Below are positions 46,141 through 55,062 of a DNA stretch of 64,000 bases, piece after piece. The translations under genes and the position numbers were made by a program. Below the pieces are notes generated by a model that searched no databases, had not been told where the DNA came from, and saw nothing but the letters and a program-made list of their open reading frames with translations. This stretch comes from Planctomycetota bacterium (GTDB taxonomy: Bacteria > Planctomycetota > UBA1135 > GCA-002686595): positions 310,001-374,000 of the forward strand of contig JACKHV010000001.1 of assembly GCA_020638835.1 (NCBI GenBank). The letters run 5' to 3'. Each line of letters begins with the position of its first letter. Positions within the stretch are counted from its first letter, which is position 1.

Positions 46141-46333
46141 GTACTGGGCGGTGCCAGGCACCCTCCCGCACGGTTCGCGAAAGGTCCGGGAGAAGAAGGA
46201 GCCGCCGGGGCGAACCGCGCAGGAAGGAGCCAGGCGTGTACGGTGCCAGGCACCTTCCCGCACGGTTCGCGAAAGGTCCGGGAGTCGAGAGAACCGCCGG
46301 GGCGAACCGTGCAGGAAGGAGCCAGGCACCTAC
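46141..46333. repeat. Two tandem 92-bp palindromic units (element G)
   Basis: Units at 46150-46241 and 46242-46333 are direct repeats with a few differences. Each begins GGTGCCAGGCACC. Unit 2 contains two nested inverted pairs: GGTGCCAGGCACCTTCC (46242-46258) with 46314-46330 (two mismatches), and GCACGGTTCGC (46260-46270) with GCGAACCGTGC (46302-46312). GTACGGTGCC precedes unit 2, as in other elements. The outer end overlaps the stop codon of the propeller gene (46330-46332). The other end is about 75 bp before argS. Confidence 0.88.
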
Positions 46334-47601
46334 CGAATTCCGGACTCGACCTCCATCACCTTCCACCACAGCTCACGGCCCTTGCGCGCGCCGAAGGCCA
46401 CGCGCGTTCCGTCGGCGGAGAAGCAGGGCGGCCCGACCTCGTCGTAGATCTCGCTCAGCTGCCCGTCGACGACGATCGACCAGCGCAGCCCGCGCCGGGC
46501 CCGGTAGGCGAGGTGGTCGCCGGCGGGGCTGAAGACGGGGTCCGCGACCTCGACGAAGCCGGGTCCTTCCTCGCCGCCGTCGGTTCCGACCGCGCGGTTC
46601 ACGACGAACCACATGCCGCCCGACTCTTCGTACTGCTCGCCGTTCGAGACGACCAGGGAAGGTCCGTCGTAGTTCGTGACGAAGGCGACGCGGTCGCTCG
46701 CGGGAGCCCAGGCGACGTCGATCACGGCGTAGTAGGCGGTCTTCGCGCTCGAGTCCTTGTCGATCGCGAGTCCGGCGAGCCCGCCTCGACTCACGGTGTA
46801 CGCGTAGTGGTCGCCGTCCGGCGAGTAGCAGCCGAAGCCGGACCGGTCCATGCTCGTGCCGAGCCGCTTCTTCCCGCGCACCGCGTAGCTGCGCGCCGGG
46901 TCGGACTTCGTGTCGTACTGCACGTAGGCGAACTCGCGCCCGTCCGGCGAGAGTTGCGGCGCGGAGATCCAGTCCTCTTCCGCGACGACGACCTTCGCGC
47001 TGCTGCGCGTCGCCAGCACGAGCACGTGTTCTTCCGCGCCCTTCGCCTCCGCGATCATGCGCTTGCCGTCGCGGCTGAAACGCGGGAGGCCGGCGGCACG
47101 GTCGACCAGCGAGACGGGACGCCCCGACTTCCAGCGCGAGTGGTTCGTGGTGTCGAGGCGCACGAGCCGGCCGTCTTCTCCCTCGACCTCCCAGAAGCCG
47201 AGTCCGCCGCCGTCGGGCGCGAAGGCGAGCGGGCCGATGAAGTCGTTCTTCGCCACTTCCTCGCCGTCGAGCTCGACGACCCACGACGCGCCGCCGTCAC
47301 CGAGCAGGCCGCGGAAGGCGTAGTGCGAGCCGTCGTCCGCGAAGATCGGCGCTTCCAGCTCGGCGAAGGCCGTGCCGATCGTGTCACCCTCGGCCGCGTG
47401 CACGACACCGTCGACGGTGGCGACCCACGCGACGCGCGTGCCGTCGGGCGACCACGCGCAGCGGTGTTCGAGGACGTCGGCCGCGGAGCCGGTCGGGTCG
47501 TGGACCGCGGAGGCTTCAGGGATCTTCGCGATCAGGTGCTCGGTGAAGCGCGCGTCCTGCGACGCCAGCGCGAGCGCGTGGAGGAGTGTGACGACGATCA
47601 T
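46330..47601 (-). CDS. Beta-propeller (WD40/TolB-like) protein, copy 2
   Basis: A 423-residue protein with a short hydrophobic N-terminus (MIVVTLLHALALAS), probably a signal peptide. Repeated blades carry the TolB/PD40 pattern: WSPDGTRVAWVA near 50, FAPDGGGLGFWE near 124, FSRDGKRMIAEA near 178, LSPDGREFAYVQ near 225, YSPDGDHYAYTV near 264, FSPAGDHLAYRA near 366, and FSADGTRVAFGA near 396. It ends GRELWWKVMEVESGIR, nearly the same as its neighbour (GRELWWKVLELE), so the two genes arose by tandem duplication. The ATG at 47601 overlaps the upstream stop (ATGA). No catalytic domain is present. Confidence 0.82.
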   Translation of the reverse strand: MIVVTLLHALALASQDARFTEHLIAKIPEASAVHDPTGSAADVLEHRCAWSPDGTRVAWVATVDGVVHAAEGDTIGTAFAELEAPIFADDGSHYAFRGLLGDGGASWVVELDGEEVAKNDFIGPLAFAPDGGGLGFWEVEGEDGRLVRLDTTNHSRWKSGRPVSLVDRAAGLPRFSRDGKRMIAEAKGAEEHVLVLATRSSAKVVVAEEDWISAPQLSPDGREFAYVQYDTKSDPARSYAVRGKKRLGTSMDRSGFGCYSPDGDHYAYTVSRGGLAGLAIDKDSSAKTAYYAVIDVAWAPASDRVAFVTNYDGPSLVVSNGEQYEESGGMWFVVNRAVGTDGGEEGPGFVEVADPVFSPAGDHLAYRARRGLRWSIVVDGQLSEIYDEVGPPCFSADGTRVAFGARKGRELWWKVMEVESGIR

Positions 47602-48953
47602 TCGAGCTCCAGCACCTTCCACCACAGCTCGCGTCCGACGCGCGCGCCGAACAAGAGCTTCCCGTCGTCCGGGGCGAAGCTCGGCGTGCCGACTTCATCG
47701 AAGACCGAGCTGTGCATCGCGCCGCAGACGACGATCCAGCCCTCCGCGGTGCGCGCGCAGTACGCGAGCTTCGACGAGTCGGAGTTCCACACCAAGTCAC
47801 GGACTTCGAGGAACTCCTCGCCGCGCTCCTCGTGCTTGCCGCGCGGGTCGTGCTGCACGACGCGCACCTTGCCGCCGGTGATCGCGCCGTCGCCCTCCGG
47901 CGAGAGTCGCCAGAAGGGGTCGACGGCGCCGCCCTCGTTGACACCGTAGGCGATGCGCTTCGAGTCGGGCGACCACACGGGCGTCTGGACGAAGCCGTCC
48001 TGGAAGGCGAGCGCGGTCTTGCCGTCGACGGCGATCGCCATGCCCTCGTTCGAGAGCAGCTTGTAGGCGAGCGACTTGCCGTTCGGCGAGAACACCGCTT
48101 GCCCCGCGCCGAGTTCGTCGCGGCCGTAGACCTCCTTGCCGTGCATCACGATCAGCTTCATCCCGAACATACCGCGCGGCGGCGCCATGCCGGGCGGCAG
48201 GTCGGGCACTTCCGAACCGGTCCCGCGCGGGTCGGCGCCGCACAGCGCGACCTCCTTGCCGTTCGGACTCAGCGCGACCGCACTGAGCATCGAGAGGCCC
48301 TCCTGCTTGCCGGGCTTGCGCTCGCCTTTCTTGTCGAAGACGAGTGCGGTCCACTTGCCGCCGCGCATCGCCGGCGACGCGATCACTTCACCGTCGGCGG
48401 AGAAGTGCAGCGGCATCAGCGCGTTCGCGTCGTCCCACTTCTTGCTCTTGCGCTTGCCCGCGCGCAGCACCAAGTCGCCGCCGGTGTACTCGCCCATCGA
48501 CCCGATGCGCGCGCCGGGTTGCGTCCAGTAGCACAGCTCGTCGGTCCCGGGCCGGAACTGCACCGCGCCGATCCAGTCCTCCGCGCCGGTCTGCTTCCCG
48601 TCGAGCAAGACCCACCACTGCTCTTGCTTCGCCGACTTGCGGTTGCCGGCGCGGAAGGCGACGTGTTCGCCGTCGTCGCTGAACACAGGCGCGCTCAGGA
48701 AGTGGTAGCTCTCGAGCACATCTTCGCCGATCACGGCATGCGTTCGGCCCTCCTTCAACCCGACGTACGCGACGCGCCGACCGTCGGGCGACCACTGCAC
48801 GCGGTGAACGTTGGGCCACTCCTTGCCGTCGGGGCCGACGAGCGGCGCGCCTTCCAGTTCGATGCCGTCGGGGATCGTCGCGATCCGCGCTTCCTCGAGC
48901 CGGAGCTCACCGGTGAGCGCGAACAGGGCCGCCATGCTGAGCAGATCGATCAT
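47598..48953 (-). CDS. Beta-propeller (WD40/TolB-like) protein, copy 1
   Basis: A 451-residue paralogue of the next gene. A hydrophobic start (MIDLLSMAALFALTGELRL) may be a signal peptide. Blade motifs are WSPDGRRVAYVG near 54, FSDDGEHVAFRA near 90, FSADGEVIASPA near 184, LSPNGKEVALCG near 230, FSPNGKSLAYKL near 292, WSPDSKRIAYGV near 328, and FAPDDGKLLFGARVGRELWW near the end. Such propellers usually bind proteins or ligands in the envelope. It is translationally coupled to copy 2. Confidence 0.82.
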   Translation of the reverse strand: MIDLLSMAALFALTGELRLEEARIATIPDGIELEGAPLVGPDGKEWPNVHRVQWSPDGRRVAYVGLKEGRTHAVIGEDVLESYHFLSAPVFSDDGEHVAFRAGNRKSAKQEQWWVLLDGKQTGAEDWIGAVQFRPGTDELCYWTQPGARIGSMGEYTGGDLVLRAGKRKSKKWDDANALMPLHFSADGEVIASPAMRGGKWTALVFDKKGERKPGKQEGLSMLSAVALSPNGKEVALCGADPRGTGSEVPDLPPGMAPPRGMFGMKLIVMHGKEVYGRDELGAGQAVFSPNGKSLAYKLLSNEGMAIAVDGKTALAFQDGFVQTPVWSPDSKRIAYGVNEGGAVDPFWRLSPEGDGAITGGKVRVVQHDPRGKHEERGEEFLEVRDLVWNSDSSKLAYCARTAEGWIVVCGAMHSSVFDEVGTPSFAPDDGKLLFGARVGRELWWKVLELE

Positions 48954-49120
48954 GGTTCTTCTCGCGGGTCGTGCGGACGCCGCACATCGTCGCGCGAAGA
49001 GGCCCGATCGGGCAAGCGTGCAGGATGGTCACGAGGCGCGGCGACCGCTCAGGAGCGCGCGAGGGTGTCGGTCCGCGCTCGTTACAGAATCGCAACGCAC
49101 GGGCCTCTTCCGCCTTCCGC

Positions 49121-51208
49121 TCAGAGCCGGAGTTCCACGACGTGCACAGCGTCGTCCGCCGTCAGCTCGAGTGCCTGTTTCGCGCGCGACGCTCCGGCCC
49201 GCAGTTCCTCCGCCGTGCCGACGCGCAGCTCGAAGTGACCAGTCGGCACGCTCTCCAAGCGGAAGCGCCCGGCGGCGGAGAGCTCGGAGAAGTCGTGCAT
49301 GCCGTCGCGCCGCACGTCGAGCGGAACGAGCCGCCCGTCCGCAGTCGACAGCGCAACGCACAACCCGTCCTCGAGGCGCGCGCCATGCACCACGCCCTCG
49401 ACGCTCGTCGTGGTCCGCAGTCGGAAGCGCAGCCGGTGGTCGCCGCGCGTGACGCGCACGAGTCCCGTCCCGATGGGGAAGCAGAGTCCGCCGCCCTGTG
49501 TGCTCGCCTTGACGCCGATCCAGTAGAGGCCTTCGTCGAGCTCGAGCGTCAGGGAGTCTCCCTGCACGGGAGCGGAGCTGAACATCGCCGAGCCGAGCGG
49601 CCCATAGTAGCTCTGGGCGCCGTACCACAGGCCGAGTGCTTCTGCGGGCCATCCGAAGGGTTCCTCGTACGTCGCCTCGCGCGGGAGTTCGCGCAGACCG
49701 TCGCCGACTCCGGGGAGCGGCTCGAGCCGCGTGCAGAGACAGACGATCCGATCGAGCGTCTCGTCGCCGTCGACGACGACTTCGACTCGCGCCGGCACTC
49801 CGTCGGGGAACCGGATGATCAGGTCCTCGGTCCCCGCTTCGACGTCGCGGACGCGAACCGTCTCGCGTCCGCGGTCGTGGGCGACGACGTCGTAGCGGCC
49901 GGGGGGGACGCCCGTGAAGCGGAAGCTCCCGTCGCCGGAGGATTGGCGCGTCAACGGCGTTCCGCTGATCAGGCGGTCGACGAGCTCCGGCTCGTCGTGG
50001 GGGATCAGGCGCACGTTCGCGGAGACCGGTTCCCCCTTCTCGTCGAGCAGCACGCCTCCGAGCTTCAGCTGCGGCTCCACGCGCAACTCGATCGGCTGCG
50101 GCGGGCGGCCGTGTTCGTCGAGCGAGACCTCGGCCGAGTCCACGCAGAGCGGATCCGGCCGCGTCGGACCGCTGAACATGCTCTTCGCCGGGATCTCGCC
50201 GATCGTGCTCTGCGCGGTGACGAGGACGCGCCGCACGGAACCGGCGGCGATCCCTTCGAGGCGGAAGCGACCCGCCTCGTCCGTGCGGACACCGGCCAAG
50301 TAGGACGGGCGTCCCGCGCGGAGGAGATCGAGCGCATAGGCGGTCACCGCGGCCTGAGGGGATCCCTCTCCGTTCGGCTCCAGCACCACGCCCTCGATCG
50401 CGATCCGCGTGCCGAGTCGCGCGGTGAGCTCACGTTCCTCGCCCGCCTCGAGCACCAGCGGCACGGCGGCCGGACCGCGTTCACCGAGCACGCCGGCGGT
50501 CACCCACTCCAGGTCGCGATCGACGTGCACGGACAGCCGACACTCCGCCGCGAGCGTCTCGAAGACCGCGACGCCGTACTCGTCCGTCGTGCGCGAGGCG
50601 CGCGGCGGTTGATAGGAACGGTAACCGGACTCCATGCGACCGTGAGGCTCGGCCGGCGAGACGTCGACCCACACGACGTGGTTCACGGCCGGATCGCCGG
50701 CGGCGTCGACCACGCGCACTTGCAGCGCGGCGATGGGCGCCATCACGAGCTGCAGGGGGTCGAACCCACCGTTCGAAGCGGGGCGCGGCTCGGGTTCGGC
50801 GATCTGGATCCAACCCGCGAGCTCCGCGACGAGTTGCCGCGGCCGCTCCACCTCCGCGAAGACGAACGAGCCGTCCGCGTCGCTCAGCGTCTCGAGCGGC
50901 GCGGCGTCGAACAAGCTCACACGCACTCCCGCGAGCGGGCGCTCGTCGGGCGTCGTGACGACGCCGCGCAAGGCGGGTGCGCCGGAAGGCGCGGGCGCGG
51001 CCAGCGCTTCCCGCTCGTCGCGCGACTCGGCAGGCGCGACCGCTTCCTGTTCGTCGAGTTCGTCGCGCAGCGAGCTCGTCGACGACTCCGCGGTCGAGCG
51101 CTCGAGCGGATCGGCGTGTGCCGACGTCGCGGACGATCGCCACCACCAACCCAGCGCGATCAGCGCGGCGCCTGCGACGAGTGACAGGATCGTGCGAGGG
51201 TTCCGCAT
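49121..51208 (-). CDS. Membrane-anchored carboxypeptidase-regulatory-like protein
   Basis: A 695-residue protein with an N-terminal membrane anchor or signal (TILSLVAGAALIALGWWW), then an acidic linker (to about residue 75). Several carboxypeptidase regulatory-like (transthyretin-fold) beta-sandwich domains follow: LRGVVTTPDERPLAGVRVSL near 79 (20 residues), DEAGRFRLEGIAAGSVRRVL near 310, LGGVLLDEKGEPVSANVRL near 378, and GDGSFRFTGVPPGRYDVVAH near 425. No peptidase domain is attached. These domains commonly support adhesion or protein assembly on the cell surface. The gene is alone, with 46 bp to the membrane protein upstream. Confidence 0.8.
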   Translation of the reverse strand: MRNPRTILSLVAGAALIALGWWWRSSATSAHADPLERSTAESSTSSLRDELDEQEAVAPAESRDEREALAAPAPSGAPALRGVVTTPDERPLAGVRVSLFDAAPLETLSDADGSFVFAEVERPRQLVAELAGWIQIAEPEPRPASNGGFDPLQLVMAPIAALQVRVVDAAGDPAVNHVVWVDVSPAEPHGRMESGYRSYQPPRASRTTDEYGVAVFETLAAECRLSVHVDRDLEWVTAGVLGERGPAAVPLVLEAGEERELTARLGTRIAIEGVVLEPNGEGSPQAAVTAYALDLLRAGRPSYLAGVRTDEAGRFRLEGIAAGSVRRVLVTAQSTIGEIPAKSMFSGPTRPDPLCVDSAEVSLDEHGRPPQPIELRVEPQLKLGGVLLDEKGEPVSANVRLIPHDEPELVDRLISGTPLTRQSSGDGSFRFTGVPPGRYDVVAHDRGRETVRVRDVEAGTEDLIIRFPDGVPARVEVVVDGDETLDRIVCLCTRLEPLPGVGDGLRELPREATYEEPFGWPAEALGLWYGAQSYYGPLGSAMFSSAPVQGDSLTLELDEGLYWIGVKASTQGGGLCFPIGTGLVRVTRGDHRLRFRLRTTTSVEGVVHGARLEDGLCVALSTADGRLVPLDVRRDGMHDFSELSAAGRFRLESVPTGHFELRVGTAEELRAGASRAKQALELTADDAVHVVELRL

Positions 51209-51254
51209 GGGAGTTCCGTGACAGACCGTACCGCGCGGAGCTCGCGACTCGATG

Positions 51255-52424
51255 TCACACGCTCGTCACGGCGCCCGCGTCCGGAAAGACGCGTGGGTGT
51301 TCGCTGCGGGCCTTCAGCAGCGCGATCCAGAGCAGCGCCCAGGGAGCGACCATCAAGCGCGGCCAGAGCGCGGGGAAGAGCGCGAAGTGCAGCGCTACGG
51401 CAAGTCCGACGAAGGCGGCGAGGCGCGCGGGGCGGCTGTTCCAGGAGCGCGAGCGCGCGCCGAGCCAGATCGCCGTCAGACCGCTGAGGCTCGCGACGAG
51501 CGGGTGGAGCGCCTTGAACATCGGCAGCGAGTGCAACGCGCGCATGACCGCGGCGCGGACGTCGCGGGACGGCGTCTCGACGGTGGGGAAAGCGGTGTAC
51601 TCGACGAAGCTGTGGTGGAAGACGGTCCACCAAGGGTAGGTGTCGCGCGCTCGAGTGCAGAGCAGTCCGACGACGAGCAGCGCGGCGAGCGGCGTGCCGA
51701 CGACGCGGAAGGGCAGGCGCGTTCCGAACGGACGCGCCGGTGTGGACCAGACGACCAAGGCCGCGGCGAGGATCGCGTGGTTCGCGCGCGTAGCGACCGC
51801 GAGGCACAGCAGAGCGACGCCGAGCGCGCGCCGCGGCGTCTCGGCGAGCAGGTAGGCGCCGCCGAGCAGGAGCGCGGCCGCCAACATGTCGGGCGTGCTC
51901 ATCGACATGACTTGCGGAACGGCGGCCAACCACACGCCGACCAAGGTGGCGGGCAGCGCGACGCCGTGCGGCAGGAAGCGCGTCGTCCAGCGCAGCAGGA
52001 TCGCGGTGAAGGCGAGTCCCGAGATCAGCGCGATCAGCAGCGCGGCGTCGAGCGCGCCGAACCCGATGGCGCCGGCGAGCGCGAGCAAGGCGATGTACGC
52101 CACGCGGCCGCGGTAGAAGGGGAGCTGCGCGTGGAAGGCCGCCGGGTCGTCCGCCATGCGCTGACGGTAGTGCGCGGTGTCCGGGTCGCAGTCCGCTTCG
52201 CCGCGCAGGCGTCGCGCGTCCTCCGGCGAGGCTTGCGCTTCGAGCGCGCCGTAGGCGGCGGCATGGATCGCGTGTGCGTCGCCGCCGTGCAGCTCCTCCA
52301 CGCATCCCGCGTAGGCGAGCACGTCCCAGTCGAGCTGCGGCCGCAGCACGGCGTTCACCGTGAGCGCGGCCGAGAGCAGCAGCGCGAAGATCAGCGTGGT
52401 CCTGCGGGCGCCGCCTAAGAGCAC
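51255..52424 (-). CDS. Polytopic membrane protein, possible GT-C glycosyltransferase
   Basis: A 389-residue integral membrane protein with about nine hydrophobic segments. A first helix (TTLIFALLLSAALTVNAVL) is followed by LDWDVLAYAGCVEELHGGDA, an acidic loop typical of GT-C type glycosyltransferases, where an aspartate after the first helix is catalytic. No clear family motif confirms this, so function is uncertain. The best start is a GTG at 52424, which lies inside the left arm of repeat H (52418-52439). If the repeat is a later insertion, the original start has been replaced. Confidence 0.65.
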   Translation of the reverse strand: MLLGGARRTTLIFALLLSAALTVNAVLRPQLDWDVLAYAGCVEELHGGDAHAIHAAAYGALEAQASPEDARRLRGEADCDPDTAHYRQRMADDPAAFHAQLPFYRGRVAYIALLALAGAIGFGALDAALLIALISGLAFTAILLRWTTRFLPHGVALPATLVGVWLAAVPQVMSMSTPDMLAAALLLGGAYLLAETPRRALGVALLCLAVATRANHAILAAALVVWSTPARPFGTRLPFRVVGTPLAALLVVGLLCTRARDTYPWWTVFHHSFVEYTAFPTVETPSRDVRAAVMRALHSLPMFKALHPLVASLSGLTAIWLGARSRSWNSRPARLAAFVGLAVALHFALFPALWPRLMVAPWALLWIALLKARSEHPRVFPDAGAVTSV

Positions 52425-52577
52425 GTCCTAGAACCCACCTGGCTTCGGCCGGCTGCGGCCGCACAGCGCTGCGTCAGGCCTCCTCCGAGCCCCATCAAGG
52501 GGCGCGTCGTCGACCTTCTTTGCGCCCTGCGCTCCTCGCTCGGCCTCGGGCCGACGGTGGGTTCTAGGACGTGCTCT
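52418..52577. repeat. Long inverted repeat at ABC-F stop codon (element H)
   Basis: Perfect 22-bp outer arms (52418-52439, AGAGCACGTCCTAGAACCCA..., and 52556-52577) flank about 116 bp with weaker internal symmetry. The right arm overlaps the ABC-F stop codon (52576-52578). The left arm contains the probable GTG start of the next gene. It lacks the TACGG end of the other elements and may be a separate class. Confidence 0.85.
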
Positions 52578-54516
52578 AAGACAGCCACGACTCCCACTCG
52601 GCGTTCGCGGCCTCGAGCTCGCGCTCGAGCTCGGCGATGCGGTACTGCGCGTCGCGCACCTTCTCGGCGTCGGTGTAGACCTCTTCCTTCGTCAGGCTCT
52701 CGTTGAGCCCCGAGATCTGTTCCTCGAGCGCCATGATGCGGTCCTCGAGCTGCTTGAACTTGAAGGGGTTCTTCGGCTTGTTCGCCGCCGGCTTGGAAGC
52801 GCTCGCGTTCGCCTTCTGCTTGGCCTGCTGCTTCTCCTCGGCCTCGCGGCGCTTGCGTTCTTCCTGCTTGCGCTGCGCGGAGGCCTTCTCCTTGGCGGCC
52901 TTCGCGTCCGCGCTCTCGCCGAGCTTCGCCGCGCGCCAAGCGCTGTAGTTGCCCTGGTACTCGACGACGCTTCCGCCGTCGACTTCGAAGATGAAGTCGC
53001 AGAGGTCGTCGAGGAAGGCGCGGTCGTGGCTGATGCAGACCAGCGCGCCTTGGTAACCGGACAACATCTCCTCGAGCGCCGTGCGTCCGGCGAGGTCGAG
53101 GTGGTTCGTCGGTTCGTCCATCGCGAGCCACGAGGGATTCTCCAGCACGAGCTTCGCGAGCGCGAGCCGCGCGCGTTCGCCGCCCGACAGGCTCGAGATC
53201 GCCTTGTCCGTCTCGTTCTCGCCGCGGAACAGGAAGAGCGCGAGGTGCGAGCGGATCTCGAGGTCGCTCATGCTCGGACGCATGCGGCGGATCTCGTGGA
53301 AGGGCGTTTCCGCCTTCAGGTCCGCCATCTCCTGGTCGTAGTACCCGCAGCTCGCGGCGTGCCCGTACTCGACGTGACCGGCTTGCGGCGCGCGCTTTCC
53401 GGCGAGGATCTTGAGCAGCGTCGACTTGCCCGCGCCGTTCTTGCCGACGATGCCGATGCGGTGGCCGCGGCCGATGCGCAGCTCGACGCCTTCGAAGAGC
53501 AGGTTGTCGGCGTAGCCCGCCGCGAGGTTCTCGGTCCGGAGCACCATCTCGCCGCCGCGCGCCGCTTCCGGCGGGCGGATGTGCGGCTTGCGCACGTCGT
53601 GGTAGGGCTGCTCGATGCGCTCGACGTTGGACAGCTTCTTCTGCCGGCCCTTGGCCTCGGCCGTGCGCTGGCTGCCCATGTGCTTCTTGATGAACGCCTG
53701 TTCCTTGCGGATGAAGTCCTGCTGCTGCTCGTAGGCGCGCATCGCGGACTCGTACTGCTCTTCCTGCAGGCGGACGTAGTTCGTGTAGTTGCCGGGATAG
53801 CGCGTGAGCTTGCCGCGGCCGAGCTCGACGATCGCGCTGACCGCGTTGTCGAGCAAGCGGCGGTCGTGACTGACGACGAGCACCGCGCCGGGCAGCGTCT
53901 TGATGTACTCCTCGATCCACTCGATGCCTTCGAGGTCGAGGTGGTTCGTCGGTTCGTCGAGCAGCAAGAGGTCGTGGCCCGCGGCGAGCGCGCGCGCGAG
54001 CGCCGTGCGGCTCTTCTCGCCGCCGGACAGCGTGCGAGCCTCGCGCTCCCAGAACTCCTCGGGCAGGCCGATGCCGGAGAGCACCGTCTCGACGCGTCGT
54101 TCGACTTCCCAGCCGCCGAGCACTTCGATGCGTTCGCCGAGCCCCGCGTGTTCCGCGAGCAGCTTGTCGAGCTGCTCGTCCTGCGCCTCGCCCATCTGGT
54201 GGCCGAGCTCCTCGTAGCGGTGCAGCATCTCGCGCAAGTGCTCGAGCCCGCTCTCGACGTGCGCGCGCACCGTCAACCCCGCCGCGAACTCGGGGCGCTG
54301 CGGCACGTAACCGAGGTCGCAACCCTTGCGGATGCGCACGGAACCCCAGTCCGGCGCCTCGACGCCCTCGATCAAGCGCAGCAAGGTCGTCTTGCCCCCG
54401 CCGTTGCGGCCGACGAGCCCGACCTTCTCGCCCGGGTCGATGCGCAGCTCGGCGCCCGAGAGGACTTCTTGGGCGCCGTAGTGCTTCTTCAGCTTGTCGA
54501 GGATCAGCAGGCTCAT
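52576..54516 (-). CDS. ABC-F family ATPase
   Basis: A 646-residue soluble protein with two ABC cassettes and no membrane domain. Cassette 1: Walker A GRNGGGKTTLL near 37, signature LSGGEKSRTALARALA near 164, Walker B LLLLDEPTNHLD near 184. A linker (RAYEQQQDFIRKEQAFIKKH) follows. Cassette 2: GKNGAGKSTLLKIL near 360, SLSGGERARLALAKLV near 463, WLAMDEPTNHLDL near 484. A C-terminal lysine-rich coiled coil (about 555-640) is like Uup. ABC-F proteins act on ribosomes (EttA, Uup and antibiotic-resistance types); the exact subfamily cannot be fixed from motifs alone. Confidence 0.93.
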   Translation of the reverse strand: MSLLILDKLKKHYGAQEVLSGAELRIDPGEKVGLVGRNGGGKTTLLRLIEGVEAPDWGSVRIRKGCDLGYVPQRPEFAAGLTVRAHVESGLEHLREMLHRYEELGHQMGEAQDEQLDKLLAEHAGLGERIEVLGGWEVERRVETVLSGIGLPEEFWEREARTLSGGEKSRTALARALAAGHDLLLLDEPTNHLDLEGIEWIEEYIKTLPGAVLVVSHDRRLLDNAVSAIVELGRGKLTRYPGNYTNYVRLQEEQYESAMRAYEQQQDFIRKEQAFIKKHMGSQRTAEAKGRQKKLSNVERIEQPYHDVRKPHIRPPEAARGGEMVLRTENLAAGYADNLLFEGVELRIGRGHRIGIVGKNGAGKSTLLKILAGKRAPQAGHVEYGHAASCGYYDQEMADLKAETPFHEIRRMRPSMSDLEIRSHLALFLFRGENETDKAISSLSGGERARLALAKLVLENPSWLAMDEPTNHLDLAGRTALEEMLSGYQGALVCISHDRAFLDDLCDFIFEVDGGSVVEYQGNYSAWRAAKLGESADAKAAKEKASAQRKQEERKRREAEEKQQAKQKANASASKPAANKPKNPFKFKQLEDRIMALEEQISGLNESLTKEEVYTDAEKVRDAQYRIAELERELEAANAEWESWLS

Positions 54517-54591
54517 GGAATCAGCGGTCGGCCGACGAGGGGAGGCCGTCTGTGGGGCTCGGTCGCGTGGGGAGGTGGTGCAGCCGGGCGG

Positions 54592-54975
54592 TCACTCCGC
54601 GAGCAGCTCGGCCATCGCGGCGCGCTGCTCGTCGGTCATCGGGTAGGGCGGCGGCATGCCCACGTCGCCGTTCGCGTCGGTCGGGATCAGGTGGACGTGC
54701 ACGTGCGGCACTTCCCAACCGATCACCATCACGACGACGCGCTTGCAGCCGGTCTTCGCCTTGAGCTTGGCCTCGACGGTGCGCACCGCCGCCCAGAGCG
54801 CGGCGTACTCGTCGGCCTCGAGCTCGAAGAGGTACGAGACCTCGCGCTTCGGGATCACCAAGGTGTGGCCGGGCCGCACGGGGCGGATGTCGAGCATCGC
54901 GAAGTGGTGCTCGTCCTCCCAGACCTTCTGGCAGGGGATCTCGCCGGCGATGATCTTGCTGAAAATGCTGCTCAT
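54592..54975 (-). CDS. HIT family nucleotide hydrolase/transferase
   Basis: A 127-residue histidine-triad protein. It begins SIFSKIIAGEIPCQKVWED, has DIRPVRPGHTLVIPKRE near residue 29, and the active-site triad HVHVHLIP near 89. HIT proteins cleave nucleoside phosphoramidates or dinucleotide polyphosphates. It is 75 bp upstream of the ABC-F gene on the same strand. Length and motifs match the HinT-like branch. Confidence 0.93.
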   Translation of the reverse strand: MSSIFSKIIAGEIPCQKVWEDEHHFAMLDIRPVRPGHTLVIPKREVSYLFELEADEYAALWAAVRTVEAKLKAKTGCKRVVVMVIGWEVPHVHVHLIPTDANGDVGMPPPYPMTDEQRAAMAELLAE

Positions 54976-55062
54976 GGGACGGGCTCGTGGGCTCTCTGGA
55001 TATCCTCTTGCGCGGCTCGGTGGACCCGAGCCGCGAAGAGACTACCCGAATCCGAGCCTGCC

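Noticed and set aside
46102..46329. 75-codon minus-strand frame with an internal repeat
   Set aside because: It is the translation of the two 92-bp repeat units, not a gene.
44704..47949. 1081-codon plus-strand frame across argS and the propeller genes
   Set aside because: It crosses several real genes and the repeat block and has no recognisable domain.
48996..49110. 11-bp inverted repeat GAAGAGGCCCG/CGGGCCTCTTC with a 93-bp spacer
   Set aside because: The spacer is long and there is no further symmetry; in this GC-rich sequence it may be chance.
53026..55062. Upstream extension of pyrK
   Set aside because: The extension is the antisense of the ABC-F and HIT genes; the PyrK family begins near 55063.
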